From Chryseobacterium luteum (GTDB taxonomy: Bacteria > Bacteroidota > Bacteroidia > Flavobacteriales > Weeksellaceae), in contig NZ_JPRO01000010.1 in NCBI RefSeq assembly GCF_000737785.1, positions 1 through 64,000 of the forward strand: a DNA stretch of 64,000 nt, given 5' to 3'. The position numbers were made by a program, and so were the translations under genes. A model generated the notes under the pieces. It saw only the letters and a list, made by a program, of their open reading frames with translations, did not search any database and was not told where the DNA came from. Of this stretch, positions 1 to 10,100 are shown piece by piece (position 1 is the first letter of the stretch; each line of letters opens with the position of its first letter).

Positions 1-96
1 GCAAAATGCAGAATCCATGAGGTTTACGGAGCTGAGCATGCCAGAAAAGTGATCAAAGCTTCCCAAAAAGATTACGCAGAAAAATTCGGAGGCTAA
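1..96 (+). CDS. C-terminal end of an unidentified protein (partial)
   Basis: The reading frame is open from the first base and ends at TAA 94-96, giving 31 residues that finish KDYAEKFGG. The rest of the gene lies upstream of the window. A strong terminator follows 24 bases later, which supports this as a real gene end. I do not recognise the family from so short a tail. Confidence 0.55.
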   Translation, partial: AKCRIHEVYGAEHARKVIKASQKDYAEKFGG

Positions 97-120
97 AAAA
101 CAGCATTCCAAAATTATATT

Positions 121-152
121 AAAGGCAGATGAATTTTCATCTGCCTTTTTTT
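121..152 (+). terminator. Rho-independent terminator
   Basis: A 13-bp perfect stem (AAAGGCAGATGAA and its complement, 121-148) is followed by a T-rich run. It lies 25 bases after the stop of the preceding partial gene and before the hppA leader. Confidence 0.85.
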
Positions 153-325
153 ATTTTCTTATTTGTAACTCACTTGACGGTTTTCCCATCAAGGAATGCT
201 TTTATGCTTGATTGTGTTCATTAAATTATGAAGAAATATAATATCGGACAGATTTAATAAAACAATGGAATTTTTATTATATTTATAAAACTAATTACTA
301 TTTATTAATATTAAAATAATAAACT

Positions 326-3069
326 ATGGACTTGTTCTATTTAATTCCGGTTTTCGGTGTTGTTGCTTTATTGTATACTTTCCTCCAGAGCAACTGGGTA
401 AGTAAGCAGAATGCCGGCAACGAAAAAATGAAAATAATCAGCGGACATATTGCTGACGGTGCTATGGCTTTTCTAAAGGCCGAGTACAAGATTTTAACCT
501 ATTTTGTAGTTGTAGTATCCATATTGCTGGCTGTGATGGGAGCCAGTAATTCCAATTCCCACTGGAGTATTGGTATTGCCTTTGCCGTAGGAGCCGTATT
601 TTCTGCTCTGGCAGGATTTATCGGAATGAAGATCGCTACAAAAGCCAATGTAAGAACTGCAGAGGCGGCAAGAACTTCACTCTCCAAAGCGCTGAAGGTT
701 TCCTTTACAGGAGGTTCCGTTATGGGAATGGGAGTGGCAGGACTAGCGGTTCTTGGTTTAGGTGCTTTGTTTCTCATCATTAAACAGATCTTTGCTCCTG
801 ATGCAACAGTAGATTCTCATGAAATGGAAAAGACCATTGAAATTCTTACCGGATTTTCTCTGGGTGCAGAATCCATTGCCCAAAAAATTTTGCCAGAGTA
901 GGCGGCGGTATTTATACAAAAGCCGCAGACGTAGGAGCCGACCTTGTAGGAAAAGTGGAAGCGGGAATTCCCGAAGATGACCCAAGAAATCCGGCTACTA
1001 TTGCCGACAACGTAGGTGACAATGTAGGAGATGTAGCGGGTATGGGAGCCGATCTTTTCGGATCATATGTTGCCACGGTACTGGCGACAATGGTTTTGGG
1101 CAGGGAAACAATGTCTGATGATTCCTTCGGAGGCTTTGCGCCTATTCTCCTTCCAATGCTTATTGCCGGAACAGGGATCATTTTCTCTATGATAGGAACT
1201 TTATTTGTAAGGATCAATGACAATGAAGGTTCATCTACTTCCAGCGTACAGAATGCTTTGAATTTAGGCAACTGGGGAAGCATTGTGATCACAGCTATAT
1301 CCTCTTATTTCTTAGTAACTTATCTTCTTCCCGAAAAAATGACGCTTAGAGGACATGAGTTCACTAAAATGGGTGTTTTTGGAGCTATAATGGTAGGGCT
1401 TGTAGTAGGTACTTTAATGAGTATCATCACAGAATATTATACGGCTATGGGGAAAAGACCTGTTTCCAGTATCGTAAGACAGTCCTCTACAGGTCATGCA
1501 ACAAATATCATAGGCGGTCTGGCAGTGGGAATGGAGTCTACACTGCTTCCCATTCTTGTACTGGCAGGTGGTATTTACGGATCTTACCTGTGTGCCGGCC
1601 TTTACGGAGTGGCTATTGCAGCAGCCGGAATGATGGCCACTACTGCTATGCAGCTTGCTATTGACGCTTTTGGACCTATTGCGGACAATGCCGGAGGAAT
1701 TGCTGAAATGAGTGAACTGCCGAAAGAAGTCCGTGAAAAAACAGATATCCTTGATGCTGTAGGAAATACCACAGCAGCGAGTGGAAAAGGATTTGCCATT
1801 GCTTCTGCAGCATTAACTGCATTGGCCTTATTTGCTGCCTTCGTAGGCATTGCAGGAATCGATGGAATTGATATATACAGGGCAGATGTTCTCGCAGGAT
1901 TATTTGTAGGAGGAATGATACCATTTATATTCTCTTCACTTGCCATTACCGCTGTAGGACAGGCAGCGATGGCCATGGTAGAAGAAGTGAGAAGACAGTT
2001 CCGTGAAATTCCGGGTATTCTGGAAGGAAAAGCACAGCCGGAATACGAAAAGTGCGTTGCTATCTCCACAGATGCTTCCATCAGAAAAATGATGCTTCCG
2101 GGAGCTATTACCATTATTTCCCCTATTTTAGTCGGTTTCATATTCGGGCCTGAAGTTTTGGGCGGATTTTTAGCCGGAGCTACCGTATGTGGTGTTCTGA
2201 TGGGAATGTTCCAGAATAATGCCGGAGGTGCCTGGGACAATGCTAAAAAATCATTTGAAAAAGGTGTTGATATCAATGGCCAGACCTACTATAAAGGTTC
2301 AGAGCCTCATAAAGCTTCCGTAACGGGAGATACAGTTGGAGATCCCTTTAAAGATACTTCAGGACCATCAATGAACATCCTGATCAAGCTGATGTCTATT
2401 GTTTCACTGGTTATTGCGCCCACATTGGCAGTCCTTCATAAAGATAAAATTGAGGCTAACAGAAAAGCTAAACTGGAAAGTCTGACAAAAGCATATAATG
2501 CCACCTTATCCACGGCAGGTGCAGGTCTTCAACCCGTTGTTCCTGGTTCTCCAAAAGAAATCAAAGGACACCTTAATGAAAACGGTGATTTTGTCTATGA
2601 TACCGGAACGATACAGGAAATAAAGCTGAAAGGAGGAAAAACAATCACATTGGGAGAAGGAAGCAGACTGTTTCAGCTGTACAATGCTGTAAAACAGAAA
2701 GATCAGGCTCTAATGGACCCTAATAACTGGTATACGGTGGAAAATCTTTATTTTGAAACCGGATCAAGTGATCTGAAGCCGGGTTCAGATATACAGCTGA
2801 ATAATCTTGCTGAAATTTTAAATGACTATCCCGATCTGAAAATAAAACTAGGCGGCTATACAGATAACACCGGAAACGAAGAAAACAATCAGAAATTATC
2901 CAACCTGAGAGCCCAGACAGCAAAGCTGAAGCTTTTGGAACTGGGTATTTCATCAGACAGGGTAGAAGCGGAAGGCTATGGCTCCCGGTACCCTGTTTGT
3001 GAAGCGAATGACACCGATGAGTGCAAAGCAAAGAACAGAAGAATTGATGTAAGAGTTCTTGCTCTTTAA
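326..3069 (+). pseudogene. hppA: Membrane-bound (Na+/H+) pyrophosphatase with C-terminal OmpA-like domain, frameshifted
   Basis: The product would be an integral inner-membrane pyrophosphatase that pumps Na+ and/or H+ using PPi hydrolysis. The frame from ATG 326 gives the first membrane segments up to [10 protein letters not shown], then runs out of frame to TAG 899. The correct frame resumes at about 889 with [19 protein letters not shown]. The joined product would be about 912 residues. The catalytic D-x7-K-x-E motif ([11 protein letters not shown]) and the [19 protein letters not shown] region follow the break. [10 protein letters not shown] has alanine where K+-independent enzymes carry lysine, so the K+-dependent class is inferred. 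After the last membrane segments (about 2430) come a linker and an OmpA-like peptidoglycan-binding domain (about 2730-3069). The downstream open part begins only with GTG 955, inside the active-site region, so it is not a separate gene. The lesion replaces one expected Leu codon (881-888). A sequencing error is possible. Confidence 0.85.
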
Positions 3070-3086
3070 ATCAAAATAAACTCAAT

Positions 3087-3117
3087 AAAAAAGCACTGCC
3101 CGAGGCGGTGCTTTTTT
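3087..3117. terminator. Bidirectional terminator between hppA and the aminotransferase gene
   Basis: The stem GCACTGCC / GGCGGTGC, with one G-T pair and a CGAG-centred loop, is flanked by an A6 run on the left and a T6 run on the right. It therefore has a U tract on either strand. It lies between the converging ends of hppA and the aminotransferase gene. Confidence 0.85.
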
Positions 3118-3126
3118 GATATCTGG

Positions 3127-4266
3127 CTAAAGATTTTTCTGGAGATGTTCCAAAGCCTCGATGATCAATTCATCCTTTTTAGCAAAGCTGAACCGTACAT
3201 AATCGGAGTTCTGCCGTGAATTATAGAAGGCAGAAAGCGGAAGACATGCAGTTCCTTTCTCTATCGTCAGCCATTTTGAGAATTCTACATCAGTCATGGT
3301 TTTAGAGATATTTCTGAAATTGACGATCTGAAAGACGCTTCCTTCAGCCTTTTTTGTCGCTTCTAAAGGCGTAAATGCAATCATTTCGTTAAAAATATCT
3401 CTTTTACGCTCCATTGCATTCTTATTTTCAGAGGAATCGAATACCTCCAGGTATCTGGCAATCGCATATTGGGCAGGAGCATTGGCACTGTAAGAAATAT
3501 ATTGCTGATGACACCTGAATTTTGATGTAAGATATTCCGAAGCAAGCAAATAGCTGACTTTCCATCCGGAAGTATGAAACATTTTCCCGAAAGAAAAAAT
3601 ACAGAATGTCCTGTTTTTCAGTTCAGGATGAAGAAAAGAACTGTAATGTTCGATTCCGTCGTAGCAGTAGGTATCATAGATCTCTTCTGAAATAAGATAA
3701 ATTTCCTGATGTTTTATAGATTCATACAGCTGGTTCCAGTCGTTTTGTTTCCAGACTGTTCCGGTCGGGTTTTGCGGTGAATTGACAATAATGGCTTTTG
3801 TTTTTCCGGAAATGCATTTTTGAAGCTTTTCCCAGTTTATGGTAAAATCCTGATCAAGATCATAATATACAGGAACGCCGCCATTCAGAACCACAGAAGG
3901 GCCGTAAGTGTAATAGGAAGGCTGAATGATAATAACCTCATCTCCTTGATTTAAAACAGATTTGAGAGCCGTATGTAAAGCAAAAGTTGCACACGGGATG
4001 ACCGTTATTTCATTTTCTTTAAGTCTGATGCTGTTTTTACGGGCAGCATTAAATAAGATGATATTGTGAATGAGCAGAGGATTTCCCGCAAGCGGTTCGT
4101 AATGATGCGTGTCACAGTCTATTGCCTCCTTCAGAAAAAACTTCAGCCGTTCATCAATATCAAAATCCGGAAGGCCTAAAGACAGGTCAAAACTGCTATG
4201 CTTTTTGGCCAGCTCAGACATTTCCGTGAAAAAGGAGTAATGTGTAAATCCGTAAATTTTTTCCAT
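3127..4266 (-). CDS. Class I/II PLP-dependent aminotransferase
   Basis: 379 residues if started at ATG 4266. It is a fold-type I aminotransferase of the methionine/kynurenine aminotransferase-like branch. Visible features are the substrate-binding NSPQNPTGTVW, the acidic residue pair in SEEIYDTYCYDG, and the PLP lysine in SFGKMFHTSGWKVSY, with the C-terminal YVRFSFAKKDE arginine for the substrate carboxylate. The amino donor cannot be assigned from sequence. An in-frame ATG exists at 4305, but a TATATTTG box lies between the two ATGs, so 4266 is preferred. It converges on hppA and shares its terminator. Confidence 0.85.
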   Translation of the reverse strand: MEKIYGFTHYSFFTEMSELAKKHSSFDLSLGLPDFDIDERLKFFLKEAIDCDTHHYEPLAGNPLLIHNIILFNAARKNSIRLKENEITVIPCATFALHTALKSVLNQGDEVIIIQPSYYTYGPSVVLNGGVPVYYDLDQDFTINWEKLQKCISGKTKAIIVNSPQNPTGTVWKQNDWNQLYESIKHQEIYLISEEIYDTYCYDGIEHYSSFLHPELKNRTFCIFSFGKMFHTSGWKVSYLLASEYLTSKFRCHQQYISYSANAPAQYAIARYLEVFDSSENKNAMERKRDIFNEMIAFTPLEATKKAEGSVFQIVNFRNISKTMTDVEFSKWLTIEKGTACLPLSAFYNSRQNSDYVRFSFAKKDELIIEALEHLQKNL

Positions 4267-4283
4267 CTGTATTGCACTTATAT

Positions 4284-4291
4284 CAAATATA
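4284..4291 (-). promoter_or_regulatory. Bacteroidota -7 promoter box for the aminotransferase gene
   Basis: On the minus strand this reads TATATTTG, an exact match to TAnnTTTG. Transcription would begin near 4277, about 10 bases before ATG 4266. No clear -33 TTTG box is seen upstream. Confidence 0.5.
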
Positions 4292-4354
4292 AGGAAAATA
4301 GACATTCGTTGAAGATTAAATAAAATTTGTTATTTTTAAGCAAATTATTATCAT

Positions 4355-5398
4355 ATGAAAAAAATACTGATCCCGTTGTTGGGGCTGGCGGTACTCGTCG
4401 GTTGCGGAACAGCGAAAACTTCTGAAGGAGCTTCTGCCCAATCCACATCTGTGGCAAAAGGTGATAAAGCATTTCTCTCTGCATATAAGACTATTAAGGC
4501 TGGTGAGCTAAAGAAAAACTTGTATGTAATTGCTTCTGATGAAATGGGCGGAAGAGATACGGGAAGTCCGGGTCAGAAGAAAGCAGGTGAATACATGATA
4601 AATTATTATAAAAATCTGGGAATTGCTTTCCCAAAAGCATTAGGCTCGTATTATCAGAAAGTTCCGGCTGATTTCATGAAGAAAAGAGGCGGCGGAAACC
4701 TTCCTGATTCTGAAAATATCCTTGCTTTTATTGAAGGAAGCGAAAAACCTGAGGAAATAGTAGTGATCTCTGCACATTATGATCACGTTGGGACTAAAAA
4801 TGGAGTGGTTTACAACGGAGCCGATGATGACGGAAGCGGAACTGTCGCCGTTATGCAGATTGCGAAAGCCTTTCATGAAACTAAAAAGGCTGGAAACGGC
4901 CCGAAAAGATCCATTCTCTTTCTTCATGTAACAGGAGAGGAGCACGGTCTGTTCGGATCAGAATACTACACCAGCAATCCCATATTCCCGCTTGCCAATA
5001 CGGTAGTTGATCTCAATATTGATATGATCGGCCGTGATGATGCTGAAAACAGAGGAAAACAGTATGTCTATGTAATCGGTTCCGAAATGTTGAGCTCCCA
5101 GCTTAAAGTCATCAATGAGGCTGCCAATAAAAAGACCAATAATTTAGAACTGAACTATAAATATGATGATCCGGCTGATCCCGAGCAGCTGTATTACCGC
5201 TCAGACCATTATAATTTCGCTAAAAATAATGTTCCGGTAGCTTTCTTCTTTGATGGTATTCATGAAGATTATCATAAGCCGACTGATGATCCTGAGAAAA
5301 TTGATTATCCGTTGCTGGAGAAAAGAGCCCAGCTGGTTTTTGCCACGGCATGGGAAATTGCTAACAGGGCAGAAAGAATTGTAGTAGATAAGAAATAA
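4355..5398 (+). CDS. M28 family zinc metallopeptidase, lipoprotein
   Basis: 347 residues. A lipoprotein signal ends at LAVLVGC (Cys17), so the enzyme is probably anchored in an envelope membrane. The M28 zinc ligands are visible in order: His in SAHYDHVG, the bridging Asp in NGADDDGSG, the catalytic Glu pair in TGEEHGLFG, Asp in LNIDMIGRDD, and His in DYHKPTDD. The likely role is an aminopeptidase acting on peptides outside the cytoplasm. It stands alone, divergent from the aminotransferase gene. Confidence 0.88.
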   Translation: MKKILIPLLGLAVLVGCGTAKTSEGASAQSTSVAKGDKAFLSAYKTIKAGELKKNLYVIASDEMGGRDTGSPGQKKAGEYMINYYKNLGIAFPKALGSYYQKVPADFMKKRGGGNLPDSENILAFIEGSEKPEEIVVISAHYDHVGTKNGVVYNGADDDGSGTVAVMQIAKAFHETKKAGNGPKRSILFLHVTGEEHGLFGSEYYTSNPIFPLANTVVDLNIDMIGRDDAENRGKQYVYVIGSEMLSSQLKVINEAANKKTNNLELNYKYDDPADPEQLYYRSDHYNFAKNNVPVAFFFDGIHEDYHKPTDDPEKIDYPLLEKRAQLVFATAWEIANRAERIVVDKK

Positions 5399-5402
5399 TT
5401 TA

Positions 5403-5526
5403 TTTTTGCCTGTTCACCGCAAAGCTGCAGGAGGAAAATTGTTTTAACAGCATAAAATTTTATTGAAAATAAATGCACATTCAGAACATTAATAAATTCT
5501 TGCATCTTTGCGTTGACCGGCATAAA
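5403..5526. repeat. Short MITE-like element with imperfect inverted ends (CGCAAAG type)
   Basis: The left end (5403-5431) contains CACCGCAAAGCTGCAGG and the right end (5499-5526) the inverted CTTGCATCTTTGCGTTG. About 20 of 26 positions pair. The AT-rich interior codes for nothing visible. The core CGCAAAG is shared with the larger inverted-repeat element at 12927-13210. Confidence 0.45.
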
Positions 5527-5581
5527 CCTTATCCCTGTATCAATAGAAACGGGCTTTAACCACTAATTTATTAAATATCAA

Positions 5582-6016
5582 ATGAATATAACCATCCGCG
5601 AAGCCAGTCTGGAAGATATCCCACAGATTCAGACCGTTAGAAACTCCGTAAAAGAAAATATCCTTTCCGATCCTGCGCTGGTAACCGACGCAGACTGCGA
5701 AGAATTTCTGTTCACAAGAGGAAAAGGCTGGGTATCTGAAACCGAATCCCGGATTGTCGGTTTTTCTATTGTAGATCTGAAAGAAAATAATATCTGGGCA
5801 CTTTTTTTACATCCTGATTTTGAAAACCTCGGAATCGGAAGGAAGCTTCATGATATCATGCTTGACTGGTACTTTGAGCAAACCAGGGAAGATGTTTGGC
5901 CGGGAACAAGAGCTGCAACATTCTACAAAAAATCCGGCTGGAGCGAAACAGGAACTCATGGAAATGAGATCAGGTTTGAAATGTCGTATAATAACTGGAA
6001 AAACAGAAAGCAATGA
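5582..6016 (+). CDS. GNAT family N-acetyltransferase
   Basis: 144 residues. It shows the GNAT acetyl-CoA-binding core IWALFLHPDFENLGIGRKL (motif A, Q/R-x-x-G-x-G type), followed by the alpha helix LHDIMLDWYF. The substrate is unknown. The stop overlaps the start of the VOC gene by 4 bases, so the two are almost certainly co-transcribed and translationally coupled. Confidence 0.8.
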   Translation: MNITIREASLEDIPQIQTVRNSVKENILSDPALVTDADCEEFLFTRGKGWVSETESRIVGFSIVDLKENNIWALFLHPDFENLGIGRKLHDIMLDWYFEQTREDVWPGTRAATFYKKSGWSETGTHGNEIRFEMSYNNWKNRKQ

Positions 6017-6381
6017 AACAAAATGTAAAATCCATCAGGCCGTTTATCGGGGCTGAAAATTTTGAAATAAGCAGAAACTTTTACAGGGATCTAGGGTTTG
6101 AAGAAGTGGTTCTTGATCCTAAATTTTCCTTGTTTAAATGGCAGGAAACCGCATTCTATCTTCAGGATTACTATGCTAAAGATTGGGTGGACAATACCAT
6201 GATCTTTATGGAAGTAGACAATACTGATGATTTCTGGACAGAGCTTCAGAGCCTGAATCTTACTGAAAAATATGAAAAAGTAAAACTTACACCCATGAGA
6301 ACAATGGAGTGGGGGAAAGAATGCTTTGTACATGATCCGTCCGGAATCCTGTGGCACTTCGGCGAATTTTTTAATAAATAA
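6013..6381 (+). CDS. VOC (glyoxalase / bleomycin-resistance-like) family protein
   Basis: 122 residues with the VOC layout: RPFIGAENFEISRNFYRDLGFEEV at the N-terminus and ECFVHDPSGILWHFGEFF at the C-terminus, the D-P-x-G-x-x-W/L ending typical of bleomycin-resistance-like proteins. The metal-ligand pattern is incomplete, so a binding rather than catalytic role is possible. It overlaps the GNAT gene by ATGA and is followed 6 bases later by the endonuclease-V-like gene. Confidence 0.8.
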   Translation: MKQNVKSIRPFIGAENFEISRNFYRDLGFEEVVLDPKFSLFKWQETAFYLQDYYAKDWVDNTMIFMEVDNTDDFWTELQSLNLTEKYEKVKLTPMRTMEWGKECFVHDPSGILWHFGEFFNK

Positions 6382-6387
6382 AAACGG

Positions 6388-6888
6388 ATGATTTACGCTT
6401 TTGATACCTATTATTATGAAGACCACGCGAATACGGTATGTATTGCATTTGAAGACTGGACTTCAGAAAATGAATCCGATATTTTTATTGAAAAAACAGA
6501 AATTTCTTCAGAATATGAGAGTGGTGCCTTTTACAAAAGAGAACTGCCCTGTATTTTGAGCTTATTAAAGAAAATAGAATTAAAAGAAGGAGATATTATC
6601 ATAGTTGACGGCTATGTTACCCTTGATAATGAAGGTAAAACAGGTCTTGGAGGTTATCTCTATGAAGCCTTAGATCAGAAATATATAATTATCGGAATTG
6701 CAAAAAATGAGTTTGCATCCCCCGACTCCCAAAGAAGAAATGTCTTAAGAGGACAAAGCAAAACGCCACTGTTTCTCACAGCAAAAGGAACCGATGTAGA
6801 CGGAATACTGCCTAAAATAGAACAAATGCACGGAGATTTCCGGATACCGGCGTTACTGAAAAAACTGGATCAGCTTTCCAGAGCATAA
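6388..6888 (+). CDS. Endonuclease V-like protein
   Basis: 166 residues, shorter than the roughly 220 of classical Nfi. The arrangement fits the endonuclease V fold: an early Asp (AFDTYYY), the strand YESGAFYKRELPCIL, which matches the P-x-x-REgP block, and IIVDGYVTLDNEGKTGLGGYLYEAL, corresponding to the DG-x-G-x-x-HPR-x-x-GLA block, followed by IIIGIAKNEFA, like GVAKs. Endonuclease V nicks DNA near deoxyinosine. The His and Pro of HPR are absent, so it may be a divergent branch. Third gene of the GNAT-VOC operon. Confidence 0.6.
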   Translation: MIYAFDTYYYEDHANTVCIAFEDWTSENESDIFIEKTEISSEYESGAFYKRELPCILSLLKKIELKEGDIIIVDGYVTLDNEGKTGLGGYLYEALDQKYIIIGIAKNEFASPDSQRRNVLRGQSKTPLFLTAKGTDVDGILPKIEQMHGDFRIPALLKKLDQLSRA

Positions 6889-7036
6889 TTTTTTTGCATA
6901 ACAAAAGAATCTGTTTGATTTCTATATCCGGCAGCAATAATTGCTTATTGCCCTTGTTTTTCTCCGGTATTTCTAAAGTATTCTGTAAAACTGATAAATA
7001 TCAGTTGTTTATTATTTTTATTGATTCTAAATAAAT

Positions 7037-7044
7037 ATAAATTT
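7037..7044 (+). promoter_or_regulatory. Possible -7 promoter box in the gap after the endonuclease V-like gene
   Basis: TAAATTTG matches TAnnTTTG. No convincing -33 box is present. Nothing codes downstream before the terminator at 7099, so if active it would drive a transcript of about 80 bases. Confidence 0.25.
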
Positions 7045-7098
7045 GTCTCATCAAAATAAACACTTATCTAATCATATCCATATCAATTTTTGTTTTTT

Positions 7099-7132
7099 AA
7101 GCCGGCAGATTCTATCTGTCGGTTTCTTTTTT
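7099..7132 (+). terminator. Rho-independent terminator
   Basis: Stem 7099-7110 pairs with 7114-7125 (12 bp with two G-T pairs, TCT loop), followed by a T-rich run to 7133. It is oriented for plus-strand transcripts arriving from the GNAT-VOC-endonuclease V operon or from a short transcript begun near 7050. Confidence 0.7.
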
Positions 7133-7170
7133 TGAGCAGATCTGTCTGAACAGGATATTGAAAGAGATTT

Positions 7171-10100
7171 TTATAAAGGCTTTGATTCCAGTATTTCCAG
7201 TAAATCATGTTTTGAAAGCTTCCGGATGCCGGTTCCATCAGTCTGGAGCAGATTCTGAGCCAGTTCATTTTTCCTTTTCTGAAGGCTTAAGATCTTCTCT
7301 TCCACAGTATTTGAGCAGATAAGCCGCACGGCGATCACGTTTTTCGTCTGCCCGATCCGGTAACTCCGGTCGATAGCCTGATTTTCAGCCGCAGGATTCC
7401 ACCATGGATCCACGAGGTAGATATAATCTGCCTGCGTAAGGTTAAGGCCCACACCGCCGGCTTTTAAACTGATCAGGAATACCCGTATTTCTTCATTCTC
7501 CTGAAAATTACTAACTGCCTTACCTCTGTTTTTGGTCTGCCCTGTAAGATATTCAAAAGGAATATTTTTATGTTCAAGCTCTGCTTTAAGTAAATCCAGC
7601 ATCTCCACAAATTGTGAGAATACAAGGATTTTATGATCTTTAGATTTACTCTGGATCTGTTCCATCAGTATCTCTATTTTCACGGCATGATCGCCGGAAT
7701 AGCCTTCTTTTAAAAGCAACGGAGAATTACAGATCTGCCTGAGCCTTGTAAGTCCGGTCAGGACATGCATGCTGTTTTTATTAAGATCATCGTCATCATT
7801 GGCTGCAATAAATTCGCGGAGCTCCTTTTCGTAAGCATCATAAATCTTGCGCTGTTCAGCATCCATTTCGCAGTAGATCACCATTTCTGTTTTTTCCGGA
7901 AGCTCTTTCGCAACCTGCTTTTTTGTTCTCCGGAGAATAAACGGCTTTATTTTCTGCTGAAGTTCCTGAGCACGCTTACCATATTCAAACTTATCAATAG
8001 GAACGGCATAAATATCTTTAAAATACTGCTTGCTTCCCAGAAGTCCCGGGCATGCAAAAGAAAGCTGGCTGTAAAGATCAAAAGTATTATTTTCAATAGG
8101 AGTTCCCGTAAGAACGATCCTGTTTCTTGTATTCAGCAGTCTTGCTGCCTTATATCTTTCCGAATTAGGATTTTTAATAGTCTGCGATTCATCAAGGAAA
8201 ACACAGTTGAACCGGAAATCTTTCAGAAATCGGATATCAGAAAGCAGCATTCCGTAGCTCGTAAGTATTACCTCATGTTCAGAAAAATGTTCCGTGGTTT
8301 TCAGCCGGTCCGCTCCGTAATGGGTCATTATCTTTATAGAAGGAGCAAACTTACTGATTTCTTCCTGCCAGTTGAAGAGCAGGGAAGTAGGAACCACCAC
8401 AAGATTGGTAACATGTCCCCGTTTTTCGCGCTGGGAAAGCATAAATGCGATTACCTGAAGCGTTTTTCCGAGACCCATATCATCGGCCAGGCATCCTCCG
8501 AAGCTGAAACTGTCCAAAAAGTTCAGCCAGTTCAATCCGTCATGCTGATAATCCCTCAGCACCGCATTTAATCCGGAAGGAATATTGATTTGAGGAATAT
8601 CCTTAACAGACGAGAACTGAAGAGAATAAGAGGAAAGCTCTTCCTGTACCTCGCTGCTTAAAATATCTTTTTCAAACAGTGAGGACACTTCAGTAAAATT
8701 GATCTTTGGGATTTTAAGATCTTCCGCATCAATTTCCCCGATCCGGAAAAATTCATTCATCCTGTTGATCCATTCTTCCGGGAGAACGCCAAGCGTGCCA
8801 TCGTCCAGCTGTACGAATTTACTTCTGTTGCGGATGGCGCGGTGAAGCTGTTTCAGGGCTGCCTCTTTCTGCCCGAAGCTTACCTTTAATTTAGCATTGA
8901 ACCAATCCTGTCCGCTGGTAATCTGAATGTTGATCCTGGCTTTGTGTGAATTGAGTTTAGTGTTTTTAAGCTCATTGAATCCCAGAATGACAACCCCTTC
9001 ACTTCTCCATATTTCAAAAGCATGAAGAAACCAGTCCTGATCCAGAAATTTATCCTTATGCAGATAAAAATAATCATAACCGTCCATCTGTGCTTCAAAG
9101 TCAGGGTGCTGCTTCATGATAAGAGATGTAAAGCGGGCTTCTTCTGCATCACTCCGGTCAATTTTAAATACATTACCATTCCGGTCCGTACCGAAAAGCT
9201 GTTTCCTGGAATAGACGGGAACCTCTGCCTGTCCATACTTCATAACCGGAGTTAAAGCGACATAATTTCCCTGCTGGCGGAGATAAATGATGCGTTCGTT
9301 ACGGTGCTTTTCTTCTTCAAGCTGTACTGGCGTTGCGGGCTGTATATATTTGTAATTGATTTGAATACGTTCTTCAAGTGAAGAAAGTACGTTCTGCATG
9401 AATGCTTCATATTTGGAGGCATGAACAAGAAGAATTTCATTATTGGCTTTAAAAAATTTAATCACCCGAAGCATATCAGGATCATCCACAAAGCTGAAAC
9501 TGTTTCTGTTGTAAACAAAATAATCATTCCTGATCATTACATTTTTAAAAGGAATGGAAATATCATTGAACTGAAGCTCGCCCGTCACTTCATAAAAAGG
9601 GTCTTTTTTAAATACTGAAAGCTGTATTTCTGCCTGTAAAACTTCAAGATGCACAGGAACAAGAGACTTTGATGAAACTGTTTCAGACAGTTCCCGGTCA
9701 TGATAATAAGTCTCCAGCCCGAGCGGGTTCAGGACAATGATTTTAAGAGCTTCAAGTTCTGCTGTATTGTACTCTTCATTATAATTATTCTGAAACGCCG
9801 AAACAGCGGTATAGAATTTAATATGAAGAGGATCCTCAGCTTTCCAGATAAGCTGCATGGCATCAACGGGATTTACCGGGTTTTTAATTTTCCCGGACTG
9901 TGTAGCCTCAGCTTCCATCAGGGAAAAGTTTAGATGACTGTAATAGCGGTGCCTGCCTATGACCAGTATTTTTCTTTTTCCGCCGTCCTGCAATGCCAGT
10001 TCATGAATTACTGATGATCGGCGGGGTAGAAGATGCTGCTTAAAAACATCCTCATCAATAGCTAGCATTTCCCTGATCTTAGGCCGGGCCTCAACTTGAT

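Noticed and set aside
881..892. Programmed -1 frameshift in hppA
   Set aside because: No X-XXY-YYZ heptamer is in the right phase, and a slip would leave two extra residues in an invariant segment. A lesion or sequence error is simpler.
1602..2276. Long minus-strand open frame inside hppA
   Set aside because: It is antisense to the conserved pyrophosphatase core; its composition is that of a mirror frame and it matches no family.
955..3069. Independent gene starting at 955
   Set aside because: The start is a GTG within the pyrophosphatase active-site segment, and coding similarity continues upstream in the same frame.
7765..8571. 268-codon plus-strand open frame within the SNF2 helicase gene
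   Set aside because: It lies fully opposite the helicase ATPase motifs and shows no domain of its own.
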